From the NCBI GenBank assembly GCA_964559535.1, contig CAZLIC010000016.1:1-64000 (forward strand): a stretch of DNA of 64,000 nt, in the 5' to 3' direction. Below the pieces are notes generated by a model that was not told the DNA's origin, made no database searches, and was given only the letters and a program-made list of their open reading frames with translations. The position numbers and the translations under genes are program-made. Below, one piece after another: positions 1-6,980 of the stretch (position 1 is the stretch's first letter; every line of letters begins with the position of its first letter). The DNA is from CAZLIC01 sp964559535. GTDB taxonomy: Bacteria > Pseudomonadota > Alphaproteobacteria > Rhodobacterales > Rhodobacteraceae.

Positions 1-88
1 CCAGTTCCTCGGTCACGATCTTATCTTCGTGTCCACGAAACCGGCAGCAGGCCAAACGCCCTGCCCCTGACTGTTGGGGGTGAGCCGG

Positions 89-412
89 ATGCGTGACCAA
101 GAGTGGCGTGATTTACTCGCCGGTCGGCCAGTAATCCGACCGTGGGAGCTTTGGCTACAGGTGACCGGCGCTCCGGACTTGAGTGAGTACAAAGCGGTCA
201 ATAAGGCCGTCTTTGAATACGCCCTCACTTGCATGGGTTACAAGCCGCAGGTCATCGACCCCCTCCAACTAGACGAGGACCGTGTTGCGTGGGTGAGAAA
301 GGCTTGGCCCAGCGACGCCGAGTGGGAGGACCTCACTCACGATCCGGTCTGGCGGGCGGTGATGAACCGCTACGTTGCGAGCCGCGTTTCGCAGGCTCGG
401 GTGCACCACTGA
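89..412 (+). CDS. hypothetical protein, 107 aa
   Basis: A small soluble protein rich in Trp (WELWL, WVRKAWP, WRAVMNRY), with no signal peptide or membrane segment. I do not recognise the family. In-frame starts exist at TTG 74, GTG 80 and ATG 89; ATG 89 is preferred because the G-run at 76-80 sits at ribosome-binding distance. Its GC content is visibly lower than that of the genes further right, which with the adjacent tRNA genes hints at an acquired segment, but no integrase is in view. A strong hairpin follows the stop codon, so it is probably transcribed alone. The product and expression are unproven. Confidence 0.55.
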   Translation: MRDQEWRDLLAGRPVIRPWELWLQVTGAPDLSEYKAVNKAVFEYALTCMGYKPQVIDPLQLDEDRVAWVRKAWPSDAEWEDLTHDPVWRAVMNRYVASRVSQARVHH

Positions 413-415
413 GAC

Positions 416-451
416 AAATGGCCATGACCGGAGGATCGGTCATGGCCATTT
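416..451. terminator. bidirectional hairpin terminator
   Basis: A perfect 15-bp inverted repeat (AAATGGCCATGACCG and its complement) has a 6-nt loop at 431-436. The A-run on one side and T-run on the other make it work in both directions. It would end the small gene on the plus strand and tRNA-Leu on the minus strand. Confidence 0.8.
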
Positions 452-455
452 CTTA

Positions 456-538
456 TGGTGCGGACGACGGGACTCGAACCCGTACTCCAAAGGAAAGGGT
501 GTTTAAGACCCCAGCGTCTACCATTTCGCCACGTCCGC
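456..538 (-). tRNA. tRNA-Leu (anticodon UAA)
   Basis: The minus strand folds as a class II tRNA. The acceptor stem is GCGGACG with CGTCCGC, the discriminator is A, and the 3' CCA is encoded at 456-458. The anticodon loop CTTAAAC places TAA at positions 34-36, and the T arm is ACGGG-TTCGAGT-CCCGT. The extra arm is long, as expected for leucine. It reads UUA codons, which are rare in such a GC-rich genome. Confidence 0.95.
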
Positions 539-554
539 AATTCTTCACGTCTTA

Positions 555-573
555 GCCCAGACAAAGTCTGGGC
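555..573. terminator. short stem-loop upstream of tRNA-Leu
   Basis: Perfect 8-bp stem (GCCCAGAC / GTCTGGGC) with a 3-nt AAA loop, between the intact tRNA-Leu and the tRNA remnant. It has no clean T-run, so it may be a processing or insulation hairpin and not a true terminator. Confidence 0.4.
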
Positions 574-660
574 GACAATCTTTTCGGGCCTATTCCGGGC
601 TTCGTCGGTCTTGTATCAAGTCTAAGTGCATGATCAGGTTACGCTTTTCGTCAAGCACGC

Positions 661-703
661 CGGGATTTTAAGTCCCCAGTGTCTACCGTTCCACCACGCG
701 GGC
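661..703 (-). pseudogene. truncated tRNA-Leu(UAA), 5' half only
   Basis: The minus strand begins GCCCGCGTGGTGGAAC and continues through a D arm and an anticodon arm with loop CTTAAAA (anticodon TAA). This is the usual start of an alphaproteobacterial tRNA-Leu. The similarity ends just after the anticodon stem: no variable arm, T arm or 3' acceptor strand follows. It differs from the intact tRNA-Leu 120 bp away, so it is not a simple tandem copy of that gene. Loss of the 3' half is typical of recombination or deletion at a tRNA gene. It cannot make a tRNA. Confidence 0.75.
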
Positions 704-801
704 CCTGCTGCCCTGTCTAGCCTTCTGCCGCGGGCGCGGCAACGTGCCGGTTGACCGCGCCGTACCCCGCCGCGCATCCTGCCGCCAAAAAGGAGACGCC
801 G

Positions 802-1998
802 ATGCGACCCTTGTTTGCCGCCGCCGCCTTTGCCGCCCTTGTGCTGGCCCTTGCCGCGCCCGCGGCACCGGCGCGCACCCTGTCGGGCGAACTGACCCAT
901 CGCGCCGGTGTCGCGCTGGACCCCGGCGCGCAGATGCTGATCGAACTGGTGGCGCCCGACGGCACGCTGACCGAACTGCGCCAGGCCACCGGCGGGCGGC
1001 AGATTCCGGTGCCGTTCCAGATGGAAGCCCCCGACACCGTGCTGCGGCTGCGCGCCACGGTCATCGAGAACGGCCGCACCACCTGGATTTCCGGACTGGT
1101 CGACATCGGCGAAGACACGCAGGATACCGCGTTGGGTCCCATCATGATCGGCCCCTATGTGCCCGCCAACGAACTGAAGCTCTGGGCCTGCGGGCGCGAT
1201 CTGCTGCGCTTTGGCGAGGCCGGGCAGTTGGCGCGGCTGGAGCGGGGCCCCGAGTTGCGCGTTCTGGCGGCGGCTGGCACCGGTTTCGCCGACAGCCAGA
1301 CGCCGCAGACCGCCTTTGCGGGCGACGATCTGACCGCAGCCATCACCTGGGACGGCACCACGCTGCCCGCCTGCAGCCGCTTCCGCACGCCCGACCTTGT
1401 GCCCCTGCAGGCAACCGGCAACGAGCCCGGCTGGCGGCTGGATGCCGCGCGCGACGGCGCCAGCTTCACCGCCGAAACCGGCGCGCAGTCGGCCGGGCCG
1501 CTGCCCGACCCGGTTCTGGGCGCCGCGGGCCTGACCTACGTGCCTGCCTTGGGCTTTTCCTTCACCCTGTCGCCCGGCCCCTGCTACGACACGATGACGG
1601 GCATGCCGCACCCTCTGTCGGTCACCGCCGAGGCGGGGGGCGAGATCTTCCTGGGCTGCGGCGGCGACCCCGAAAGCCTGATCGAAGGCACCTGGGCGGT
1701 GGCCGAGATCGAGGGCAACCCGGTGGCCGAGGGCAACGACGTGACGATGACCTTCGTTCGCGGCGGCGAACTGGGCGGCAAGGCCGCCTGCAACCGCTTC
1801 ACCGGCAGCTACCGGCTGACCGGGGAAGGGCTGACCTTCGGCCCGACCGGCGCCACCCGCATGGCCTGCGCGGGGGTGCTGATGCAACTGGAGGCCACGT
1901 TCCTGGCCGTGTTGCCCGCCATCACGCATTTCGACATCCGCGACGGCGCCATGATCCTGATGGCAGGCGACCGCCCGGCCTTGCGCCTGCGCCGCTGA
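802..1998 (+). CDS. YbaY/META-domain (HslJ-like) envelope protein
   Basis: A secreted protein of 398 aa. An Ala-rich signal peptide (residues 1-24, ending near APAR) leads into a YbaY-type beta domain (roughly 25-120, LSGELTHRAGVALDPGAQ). Next is a middle domain with ACGR and GNEPGWRLD motifs like those of COG3650, then a C-terminal META domain (roughly 300-398, with GGKAACNRFTGSY and a conserved MACAG). META/HslJ proteins are envelope proteins of poorly defined role, linked in E. coli to heat shock and novobiocin resistance. ATG 802 is chosen over an upstream start at 751 because of the AAGGAG at 790-795 and because the signal peptide begins there. A hairpin follows the stop. Confidence 0.8.
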   Translation: MRPLFAAAAFAALVLALAAPAAPARTLSGELTHRAGVALDPGAQMLIELVAPDGTLTELRQATGGRQIPVPFQMEAPDTVLRLRATVIENGRTTWISGLVDIGEDTQDTALGPIMIGPYVPANELKLWACGRDLLRFGEAGQLARLERGPELRVLAAAGTGFADSQTPQTAFAGDDLTAAITWDGTTLPACSRFRTPDLVPLQATGNEPGWRLDAARDGASFTAETGAQSAGPLPDPVLGAAGLTYVPALGFSFTLSPGPCYDTMTGMPHPLSVTAEAGGEIFLGCGGDPESLIEGTWAVAEIEGNPVAEGNDVTMTFVRGGELGGKAACNRFTGSYRLTGEGLTFGPTGATRMACAGVLMQLEATFLAVLPAITHFDIRDGAMILMAGDRPALRLRR

Positions 1999-2019
1999 AA
2001 TCGCCGCGGCGCGGCGATT
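1999..2019. terminator. hairpin after the META-domain gene
   Basis: 8-bp stem AATCGCCG / CGGCGATT with a 5-nt loop, starting immediately after the stop codon. No long T-run follows, so termination strength is uncertain. Confidence 0.5.
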
Positions 2020-2079
2020 GACCTTCGCGCCGCCCTGCCGCAAAACGGCAATGACGCAAGGCGGGCAGGGGAAACGCGG

Positions 2080-2784
2080 ATGAGCAAGATTGCAGGCAGC
2101 GCAGGCGAGGCGCTGGAAGGCGTGCTGCGGGACGGCATGCTGATCGCCTCGGGCGGGTTCGGCCTGTGCGGCATCCCCGAACTGTGCATCGCCGCCATCC
2201 GCGATGCGGGCGTGAAGGACCTGACCTTTGCCTCCAACAACGCGGGGGTCGACAACTTCGGCATCGGCATCCTGCTGCAGACCCGGCAGGTGAAGAAGAT
2301 GATCTCGTCCTATGTGGGCGAGAATGCCGAGTTCATGCGGCAGTTTCTGGCGGGCGAACTGGAGGTCGAGTTCAACCCGCAGGGCACGCTGGCCGAGCGG
2401 ATGCGCGCGGGTGGCGCGGGCATTCCCGGCTTCTATACCCGCACCGGCGTGGGCACGATCATTGCCGAAGGCAAGGAACACAAGGACTTCGACGGCAAGA
2501 CCTACATCCTGGAACGCGGCATCGTGGCCGACCTTGCCATCGTGAAGGCCTGGAAAGCCGACCCTTCGGGCAACCTGGTGTTCCGCAAGACGGCGCGCAA
2601 CTTCAACGTCCCCGCCGCCACCTGCGGCAAGGTCTGCGTGGCCGAGGTCGAGGAAATCGTGGCCCTGGGCTCGCTCGACCCCGACACGATCCACCTGCCG
2701 GGCATCTATGTGCACAAGATCGTGCAGGGCACCCACGAAAAGCGCATCGAACAGCGCACCGTGCGCAAGAAGGAGGCCGCCTGA
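2080..2784 (+). CDS. scoA: 3-oxoacid CoA-transferase subunit A
   Basis: Alpha subunit (234 aa) of a two-subunit succinyl-CoA:3-ketoacid CoA transferase, which moves CoA from succinyl-CoA to acetoacetate in ketone-body and PHB-derived acetoacetate use. The family features are clear: the glycine-rich GGFGLCGIPE near residue 28, SNNAGVDNFGIG, SYVGENAEF, and GIPGFYTRTGVGT. Length is normal for the subunit. The stop overlaps the start of the next small gene, and the beta subunit follows after it, so the three form one transcript. It could be specific for a related keto acid, but the ScoA/AtoD assignment is secure. Confidence 0.93.
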   Translation: MSKIAGSAGEALEGVLRDGMLIASGGFGLCGIPELCIAAIRDAGVKDLTFASNNAGVDNFGIGILLQTRQVKKMISSYVGENAEFMRQFLAGELEVEFNPQGTLAERMRAGGAGIPGFYTRTGVGTIIAEGKEHKDFDGKTYILERGIVADLAIVKAWKADPSGNLVFRKTARNFNVPAATCGKVCVAEVEEIVALGSLDPDTIHLPGIYVHKIVQGTHEKRIEQRTVRKKEAA

Positions 2785-3071
2785 TGCAAACCGAGGACCT
2801 TGAGGCCGGCCACACCGCCGTCGCCTTCACGGACCTGTTCGTCGATGCCGGGGTAGCCAAGCTCGACGCCCTGTTCGGCGCGGGCTATGCGATGTCCAAC
2901 CCCGGCCTGCTGGGCGCCTATGTGACGGCCAGCGCCACGAACCTGAATTCTTTCATGATGGCCGCAACACAGGTTGCGGAAGATGACTTTGACGACGAAG
3001 CGGCGATTCAGGCCCTGCAGGCCGTGTTTTCCGAACCGCGAACCCCGTCCAAAGGAAAGCGAGGACGCTGA
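2784..3071 (+). CDS. small protein encoded between scoA and scoB
   Basis: A 95-aa protein wedged between the two CoA-transferase subunit genes. Its ATG shares one base with the scoA stop, and its stop shares one base with the scoB start, so translation is probably coupled through all three. The sequence (FTDLFVDAGVAKLDALFGAGYAM, an Asn/Thr-rich middle, and a basic KGKRGR end) has no signal peptide or known motif. The tight coupling suggests a real gene and perhaps a role with the transferase, such as an assembly or accessory factor, but this is inference. Family not recognised. Confidence 0.7.
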   Translation: MQTEDLEAGHTAVAFTDLFVDAGVAKLDALFGAGYAMSNPGLLGAYVTASATNLNSFMMAATQVAEDDFDDEAAIQALQAVFSEPRTPSKGKRGR

Positions 3072-3715
3072 TGGCCACACAAACCAAGGGCTGGGATCGC
3101 AACCAGATGGCCGCCCGCGCGGCGCAGGAACTGCAGGACGGCATGTATGTGAACCTGGGCATCGGCATCCCGACGCTGGTGTCGAACTATATCCCCGCAG
3201 GCATGACGGTGACGCTGCAGTCGGAAAACGGCATGTTGGGCATGGGGCCCTTCCCCTTTGAGGGCGAGGAGGATGCCGACCTCATCAACGCGGGCAAGCA
3301 GACCATCACCGAACTGCCGCAGACCGCCTATTTCGATTCGGCACAGTCCTTCGCCATGATCCGCGGCGGCAAGATCGCCATGGCCATCCTGGGCGCCATG
3401 GAAGTGGCCGAGAACGGCGATCTGGCAAACTGGATGATTCCGGGCAAGCTGGTCAAGGGCATGGGCGGCGCGATGGATCTGGTGGCCGGTGTGGGCCGCG
3501 TGGTGGTGGTGATGGACCACACGTCAAAGCATGGCGAATCGAAGGTGCTGAAGGCCTGCACCCTGCCGCTGACCGGGGCAGGGGTGGTGAACCGCATCAT
3601 CTCGAACCTGGGCGTGCTGGACGTGGTGCCGGGCGGCCTGCGCATCGTCGAATGTGCCCCCGGCGTCACCGAGGCCGACCTGCGGGCGGCAACCGAGGCG
3701 ACGATCGTCGCCTGA
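3071..3715 (+). CDS. scoB: 3-oxoacid CoA-transferase subunit B
   Basis: Beta subunit (214 aa) partnering ScoA. It carries the catalytic glutamate in the SENGMLGMGPFP motif (around residue 57), which forms the glutamyl-CoA thioester, followed by the conserved GGKIAMAILGAMEV and the C-terminal EcAPGVTE-like stretch. Length and order of motifs match ScoB/AtoA. It follows the small middle gene with a one-base overlap. No regulator is adjacent. Confidence 0.93.
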   Translation: MATQTKGWDRNQMAARAAQELQDGMYVNLGIGIPTLVSNYIPAGMTVTLQSENGMLGMGPFPFEGEEDADLINAGKQTITELPQTAYFDSAQSFAMIRGGKIAMAILGAMEVAENGDLANWMIPGKLVKGMGGAMDLVAGVGRVVVVMDHTSKHGESKVLKACTLPLTGAGVVNRIISNLGVLDVVPGGLRIVECAPGVTEADLRAATEATIVA

Positions 3716-3900
3716 CACCGGCACCGGCAGATCGGACAAGGCAGCGGGGGGCCCGCTGCCCCTCTTCTTTCGGGTTGCGACCTCGCGCAGCCAACCTCGC
3801 CGTTTCGTGATCGACGCGAAACCGGCGCCCGCGTGTTCACCCATCGCGACCAGGCAGCCACCTCCCCGGACCGCCTGCGCGCCCCATGATGGAGACACGC

Positions 3901-4854
3901 ATGCCCAACTCCCCCTTTCTCAATGCCCTGACGGCTGACTTTCTGGCCGCGGTTGCGGCGTTCAACGCCGCCTCCGAAGCCGGCGATCCCGCCGCGACAG
4001 CACTTCTGCAGGACATCCTGTCCGACTTCGCCCCGGCCGTCACCACCGGCACGGAAACCGCCGACATCCTGTCGGCCGACCTGTCCGGCAATCCGCTGAC
4101 CCTGGCCGAAGGTCTTGGCGGCAATGACCTGCTGGTCGGCGGCAATGCAGCCGACGCGCTGCTGGGCGGTGCCGGGGCCGATGCGCTGGCCGGGAACGGC
4201 GGCCGCGACGGCCTGTTCGGCGGCGAAGGCGACGACCTGCTGGACGGCGGCAACGGGCGCGACCAGATCTCTGGTGGCAACGGACTGGACCGGCTGAATG
4301 GCGGTGCGGGCAGCGACGTGCTGAACGGCGGGCTGGGCGTCGATACCATCACCGGAGGCGAAGGCCGCGACAGGGTGGTCTTCGACGGCCAGGCTTTCGA
4401 AAGCTCGCTGATCATCGCGGGCGACAACATCCGCCAGGCCGAAAACACCCCCGACATCCTGACCGACTGGACCATCGGCGAAGACCGCTTCCTGTTCGAC
4501 ACCGAGGTGTTCGGCGTCACCGGCAACAAGAAGGTGTCGGTCAGCCTGGCCGCCGACATCAAGGCCGGGGCCAATATCATCGTGCTGCAGGACACCGACA
4601 ACGACGCCAATGCGGCCACTGTGTTCAACGCCGGCGCGGCGGCGAGCCTGATTGCCGAGAACGTGGATGTCGTCGGCGCGGGCTTCTTCGTGTACTGGAA
4701 CTCGGCGCTGGGCATCAACCGGCTGGTCTATTCCGAGAACCTGAACGAGGCCACCGCCGACATCCGTGTGCTGGCCAACATCAACACGCTGGCCGGCACC
4801 GAGGCCATTGCGGCGCTGGACGATTTCTCGGCCCGCGACTTCGCCTTCCTGTAA
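3901..4854 (+). CDS. RTX-type calcium-binding protein
   Basis: A 317-aa acidic protein with no N-terminal signal peptide. Residues about 60-155 hold tandem glycine/aspartate nonapeptides of the GGxGxDxLxGG type (GGNAADALLGGAGADAL, GGEGDDLLDGG, GGNGRDQISGG), which bind Ca2+ and fold as a beta-roll. Such proteins leave the cell by type I secretion using a C-terminal signal; no secretion genes lie nearby. The C-terminal 130 residues resemble the terminal domain of other Rhodobacterales RTX proteins. ATG 3901 is chosen over 3886/3889 because GGAG at 3891-3894 is correctly spaced. It could be an adhesin or surface protein; no enzyme domain is seen. Confidence 0.8.
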   Translation: MPNSPFLNALTADFLAAVAAFNAASEAGDPAATALLQDILSDFAPAVTTGTETADILSADLSGNPLTLAEGLGGNDLLVGGNAADALLGGAGADALAGNGGRDGLFGGEGDDLLDGGNGRDQISGGNGLDRLNGGAGSDVLNGGLGVDTITGGEGRDRVVFDGQAFESSLIIAGDNIRQAENTPDILTDWTIGEDRFLFDTEVFGVTGNKKVSVSLAADIKAGANIIVLQDTDNDANAATVFNAGAAASLIAENVDVVGAGFFVYWNSALGINRLVYSENLNEATADIRVLANINTLAGTEAIAALDDFSARDFAFL

Positions 4855-4932
4855 GGCTGCAACCTTTGCCGGGGCGGGAACGAATGCCCTTTCGCCTTCG
4901 CTCCGGCAAGCAACCACCGACGAGACCGCAGC

Positions 4933-5469
4933 ATGCATGACAGCCAGCCCGCCGTGAGCCTGGGGCTCGGGCCGCTTCTGCCGCGGCTGTGGCGGTTTGC
5001 CATCGTGCTGACGCGCGACCACGCCGCCGCCGAGGATCTGGTGCAGGCGACCTGCCTGCGCGCGCTGGAACGGGCACGGCAGTTCGACCCGGCATCACGG
5101 CTGGACCACTGGACCTTCTCCATCCTTGCCTCGATCTGGCAGAACGAGGTGCGGCGCAGGATGGCCTTCGGGCGCGCCGCCAGCCGTGCCCTGTCCGAGC
5201 CGGATTTCCTGCAGGGACTGTCGGCCGAAGATGCCATGACGGCCCGGCAGGCCGCTGCCATGGTTGACAAGCTGCCCGACGCGCAGCGCGAGGTCGTGGG
5301 CCTGGTGTATTTCGAAGGCTTCACCTACCGCGAAGCGGCCGAGACGCTGGGCATTCCGGTTGGCACGGTGACCAGCCGCCTGAACACGGCGCGTCTGGCC
5401 TTGCAGCGGCTGTTGCGCGCGCAGGCCACATCACAACAACCCGGAAAAACCGCGGGGCAAGACCGATGA
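4933..5469 (+). CDS. ECF-type RNA polymerase sigma factor
   Basis: A 178-aa group 4 sigma factor. Region 2 is near residues 20-85 (DHAAAEDLVQATCLRALERA, then SRLDHWTFSILASIWQNE), and region 4 is near 115-165 (LPDAQREVVGLVYFEGFTY, then the REAAETLGIPVGTVTSRL helix-turn-helix). The gene overlaps the following anti-sigma gene by 4 bases (ATGA), the usual arrangement for a sigma/anti-sigma pair. The signal it answers cannot be read from the sequence, and the RTX gene just upstream may or may not be a target. Confidence 0.92.
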   Translation: MHDSQPAVSLGLGPLLPRLWRFAIVLTRDHAAAEDLVQATCLRALERARQFDPASRLDHWTFSILASIWQNEVRRRMAFGRAASRALSEPDFLQGLSAEDAMTARQAAAMVDKLPDAQREVVGLVYFEGFTYREAAETLGIPVGTVTSRLNTARLALQRLLRAQATSQQPGKTAGQDR

Positions 5470-6257
5470 AGCAATCCTCTCATTTCGACGATGCCGTTCT
5501 GCGGCGCTATCTGTCGGGCGGCGCCAGCCCGGTCGAGGCGCAGGCCATCGAAACCGCCGCGGGGCGCGATGACGACCTTGCCGAACGCCTGCACGCGCTG
5601 GACCCGATGGCGCGGCTTCTGGCCCCGGCCGCTGACGCGCTGCTGACGGCCGCTCCGGTTGACCGCATGCAGATGCACCTGGCCCGCCTGCAGGGGCAGC
5701 GAAGCTGGGTGCGCTGGCAACGCCTTGGTGCCTTTGCCGCCGCGGCAGTGGCCGCCGTGCTGCTGGTCACGGTCGGACTGACCTGGTTGCCGCGGCCCGG
5801 CACACCTGCGTCCGAAACCGCCGCCGCGCCGATGCCGTGGTCACAGGCCGTGGCCGCCTATGTGCGGCTGATGACGCCCGAGACCTTCCGCACGGCACCG
5901 ATGACCGGCCCGCAGCTGGCGGCGGCCACGGCGCAGGCCTCGGCGGCCACGGGAACCGATGTCGCCGCCATCGTCACGGCCCTGCCCGACATGACGCTGG
6001 CGCGGGTCGAACTGCTCAACCTGGGCGGGCAGCCGCTGGTGCAGCTTGGCTTTCTCGATGGCCAGGGGCGCGTCGTGGCGGTCTGCCTGCTGGCGCGGGC
6101 CGCGCCGCCGCCCGCGCCGGCCGGGCTGCGCCAGGGCAGGGCGTTCGACCTGGATTTCCTGACGTGGGACCGCGGGGCGACCGGACTTCTGGTCATCGGT
6201 GCGGCGCCACCCGAGGTCCTGGGCGGCATCGCCCGCCGTCTTGGCGCCCCCGCCTGA
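5466..6257 (+). CDS. membrane-anchored anti-sigma factor
   Basis: A 263-aa partner of the ECF sigma factor. The N-terminal 75 residues form a cytoplasmic domain (FDDAVLRRYLSGGASPVEAQ) of the kind that binds the sigma factor. One membrane helix lies around residues 87-107 (LGAFAAAAVAAVLLVTVGLTW), followed by a periplasmic domain of about 150 residues. No His-x3-Cys-x2-Cys zinc motif (ZAS) is visible, so it is probably not a redox-type RsrA/ChrR relative. The start overlaps the sigma stop by four bases, implying coupled synthesis in a fixed ratio. Confidence 0.85.
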   Translation: MKQSSHFDDAVLRRYLSGGASPVEAQAIETAAGRDDDLAERLHALDPMARLLAPAADALLTAAPVDRMQMHLARLQGQRSWVRWQRLGAFAAAAVAAVLLVTVGLTWLPRPGTPASETAAAPMPWSQAVAAYVRLMTPETFRTAPMTGPQLAAATAQASAATGTDVAAIVTALPDMTLARVELLNLGGQPLVQLGFLDGQGRVVAVCLLARAAPPPAPAGLRQGRAFDLDFLTWDRGATGLLVIGAAPPEVLGGIARRLGAPA

Positions 6258-6266
6258 CACAGCGCG

Positions 6267-6980
6267 CTACGCCAGCGAAATGCTCACGCGGCGGTTCTGC
6301 CGCCCCTTCTTCTCGATCCGGCCGATCTCGACCCGCCCGATCTCGGCGGTGCGCCCCACATGGGTGCCGCCGCAAGGCTGCAGGTCCACCTGCGCCGCAC
6401 CTTGCCCGATGCGCACCAGACGCACGCGGCCCTGACCCATGGGCGGCATCACCGACAGGGTCTTGACCAGCCCCGGGTTGGCCAGCAGGTCGTCGTCGCT
6501 GATCCACTCATCCGTCACCGCCAGATCGCGGTCGATCAGCGCGTTCAGCGCCGCCTCGATGCGCGTGGTGTCGGCGGGTGCTTCGGGCATGTCGAAATCC
6601 AGCCGTCCGCGGCCTTCGCCGATGGCGCCACCGGTAACCGGCAGCGGTATGACGACCGACAGAAGGTGCAGCGCCGTGTGCACGCGCATGTGGCGGTGGC
6701 GGCGTTCCCAGTCCAGCCGCTGTGTCACCACAGCGCCCACCGGGGGCAGGGTCACCGGCTCGGCCGGCACCAGCGCCACGCCGCCGGCGACCTTGACTGC
6801 CGTGGCCACCGGCATGCGGCCCCCGTCCCAGTCCAGCCAGCCGCAGTCGCCCGGCTGCCCGCCGCCCGTGGCGTAGAACACGGTCCGGTCCAGCACCAGC
6901 CCGCCTTCGGGCGTATGCGCCGTCACGCGGCCCTCGGCACTGGCAAGATAGGGGTCGGATCGGAACAGAAGTTCGGTCAT
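6267..6980 (-). CDS. alaX: alanyl-tRNA editing protein, AlaX family
   Basis: A 237-aa free-standing homologue of the AlaRS editing domain, which hydrolyses mischarged Ser-tRNA(Ala) or Gly-tRNA(Ala). Diagnostic motifs are FYATGGGQPGD (residues about 36-46), the zinc motif HMRVHTALHLL (about 97-107, HxxxH) and QPCGGTHVGRT, which supplies the Cys and His zinc ligands. It is the last gene of a minus-strand run with the MscS channel and cysK, joined by 4-base overlaps. The link with cysteine synthase fits a role in amino-acid quality control, though co-transcription may be incidental. Confidence 0.92.
   Translation of the reverse strand: MTELLFRSDPYLASAEGRVTAHTPEGGLVLDRTVFYATGGGQPGDCGWLDWDGGRMPVATAVKVAGGVALVPAEPVTLPPVGAVVTQRLDWERRHRHMRVHTALHLLSVVIPLPVTGGAIGEGRGRLDFDMPEAPADTTRIEAALNALIDRDLAVTDEWISDDDLLANPGLVKTLSVMPPMGQGRVRLVRIGQGAAQVDLQPCGGTHVGRTAEIGRVEIGRIEKKGRQNRRVSISLA

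Noticed and set aside
634..2736. A 700-codon open frame antisense to the META-domain and scoA genes
   Set aside because: Its product is a low-complexity His/Arg/Gly/Gln-rich shadow typical of GC-rich DNA. The plus-strand genes have clear family motifs, signal peptide and ribosome-binding sites.
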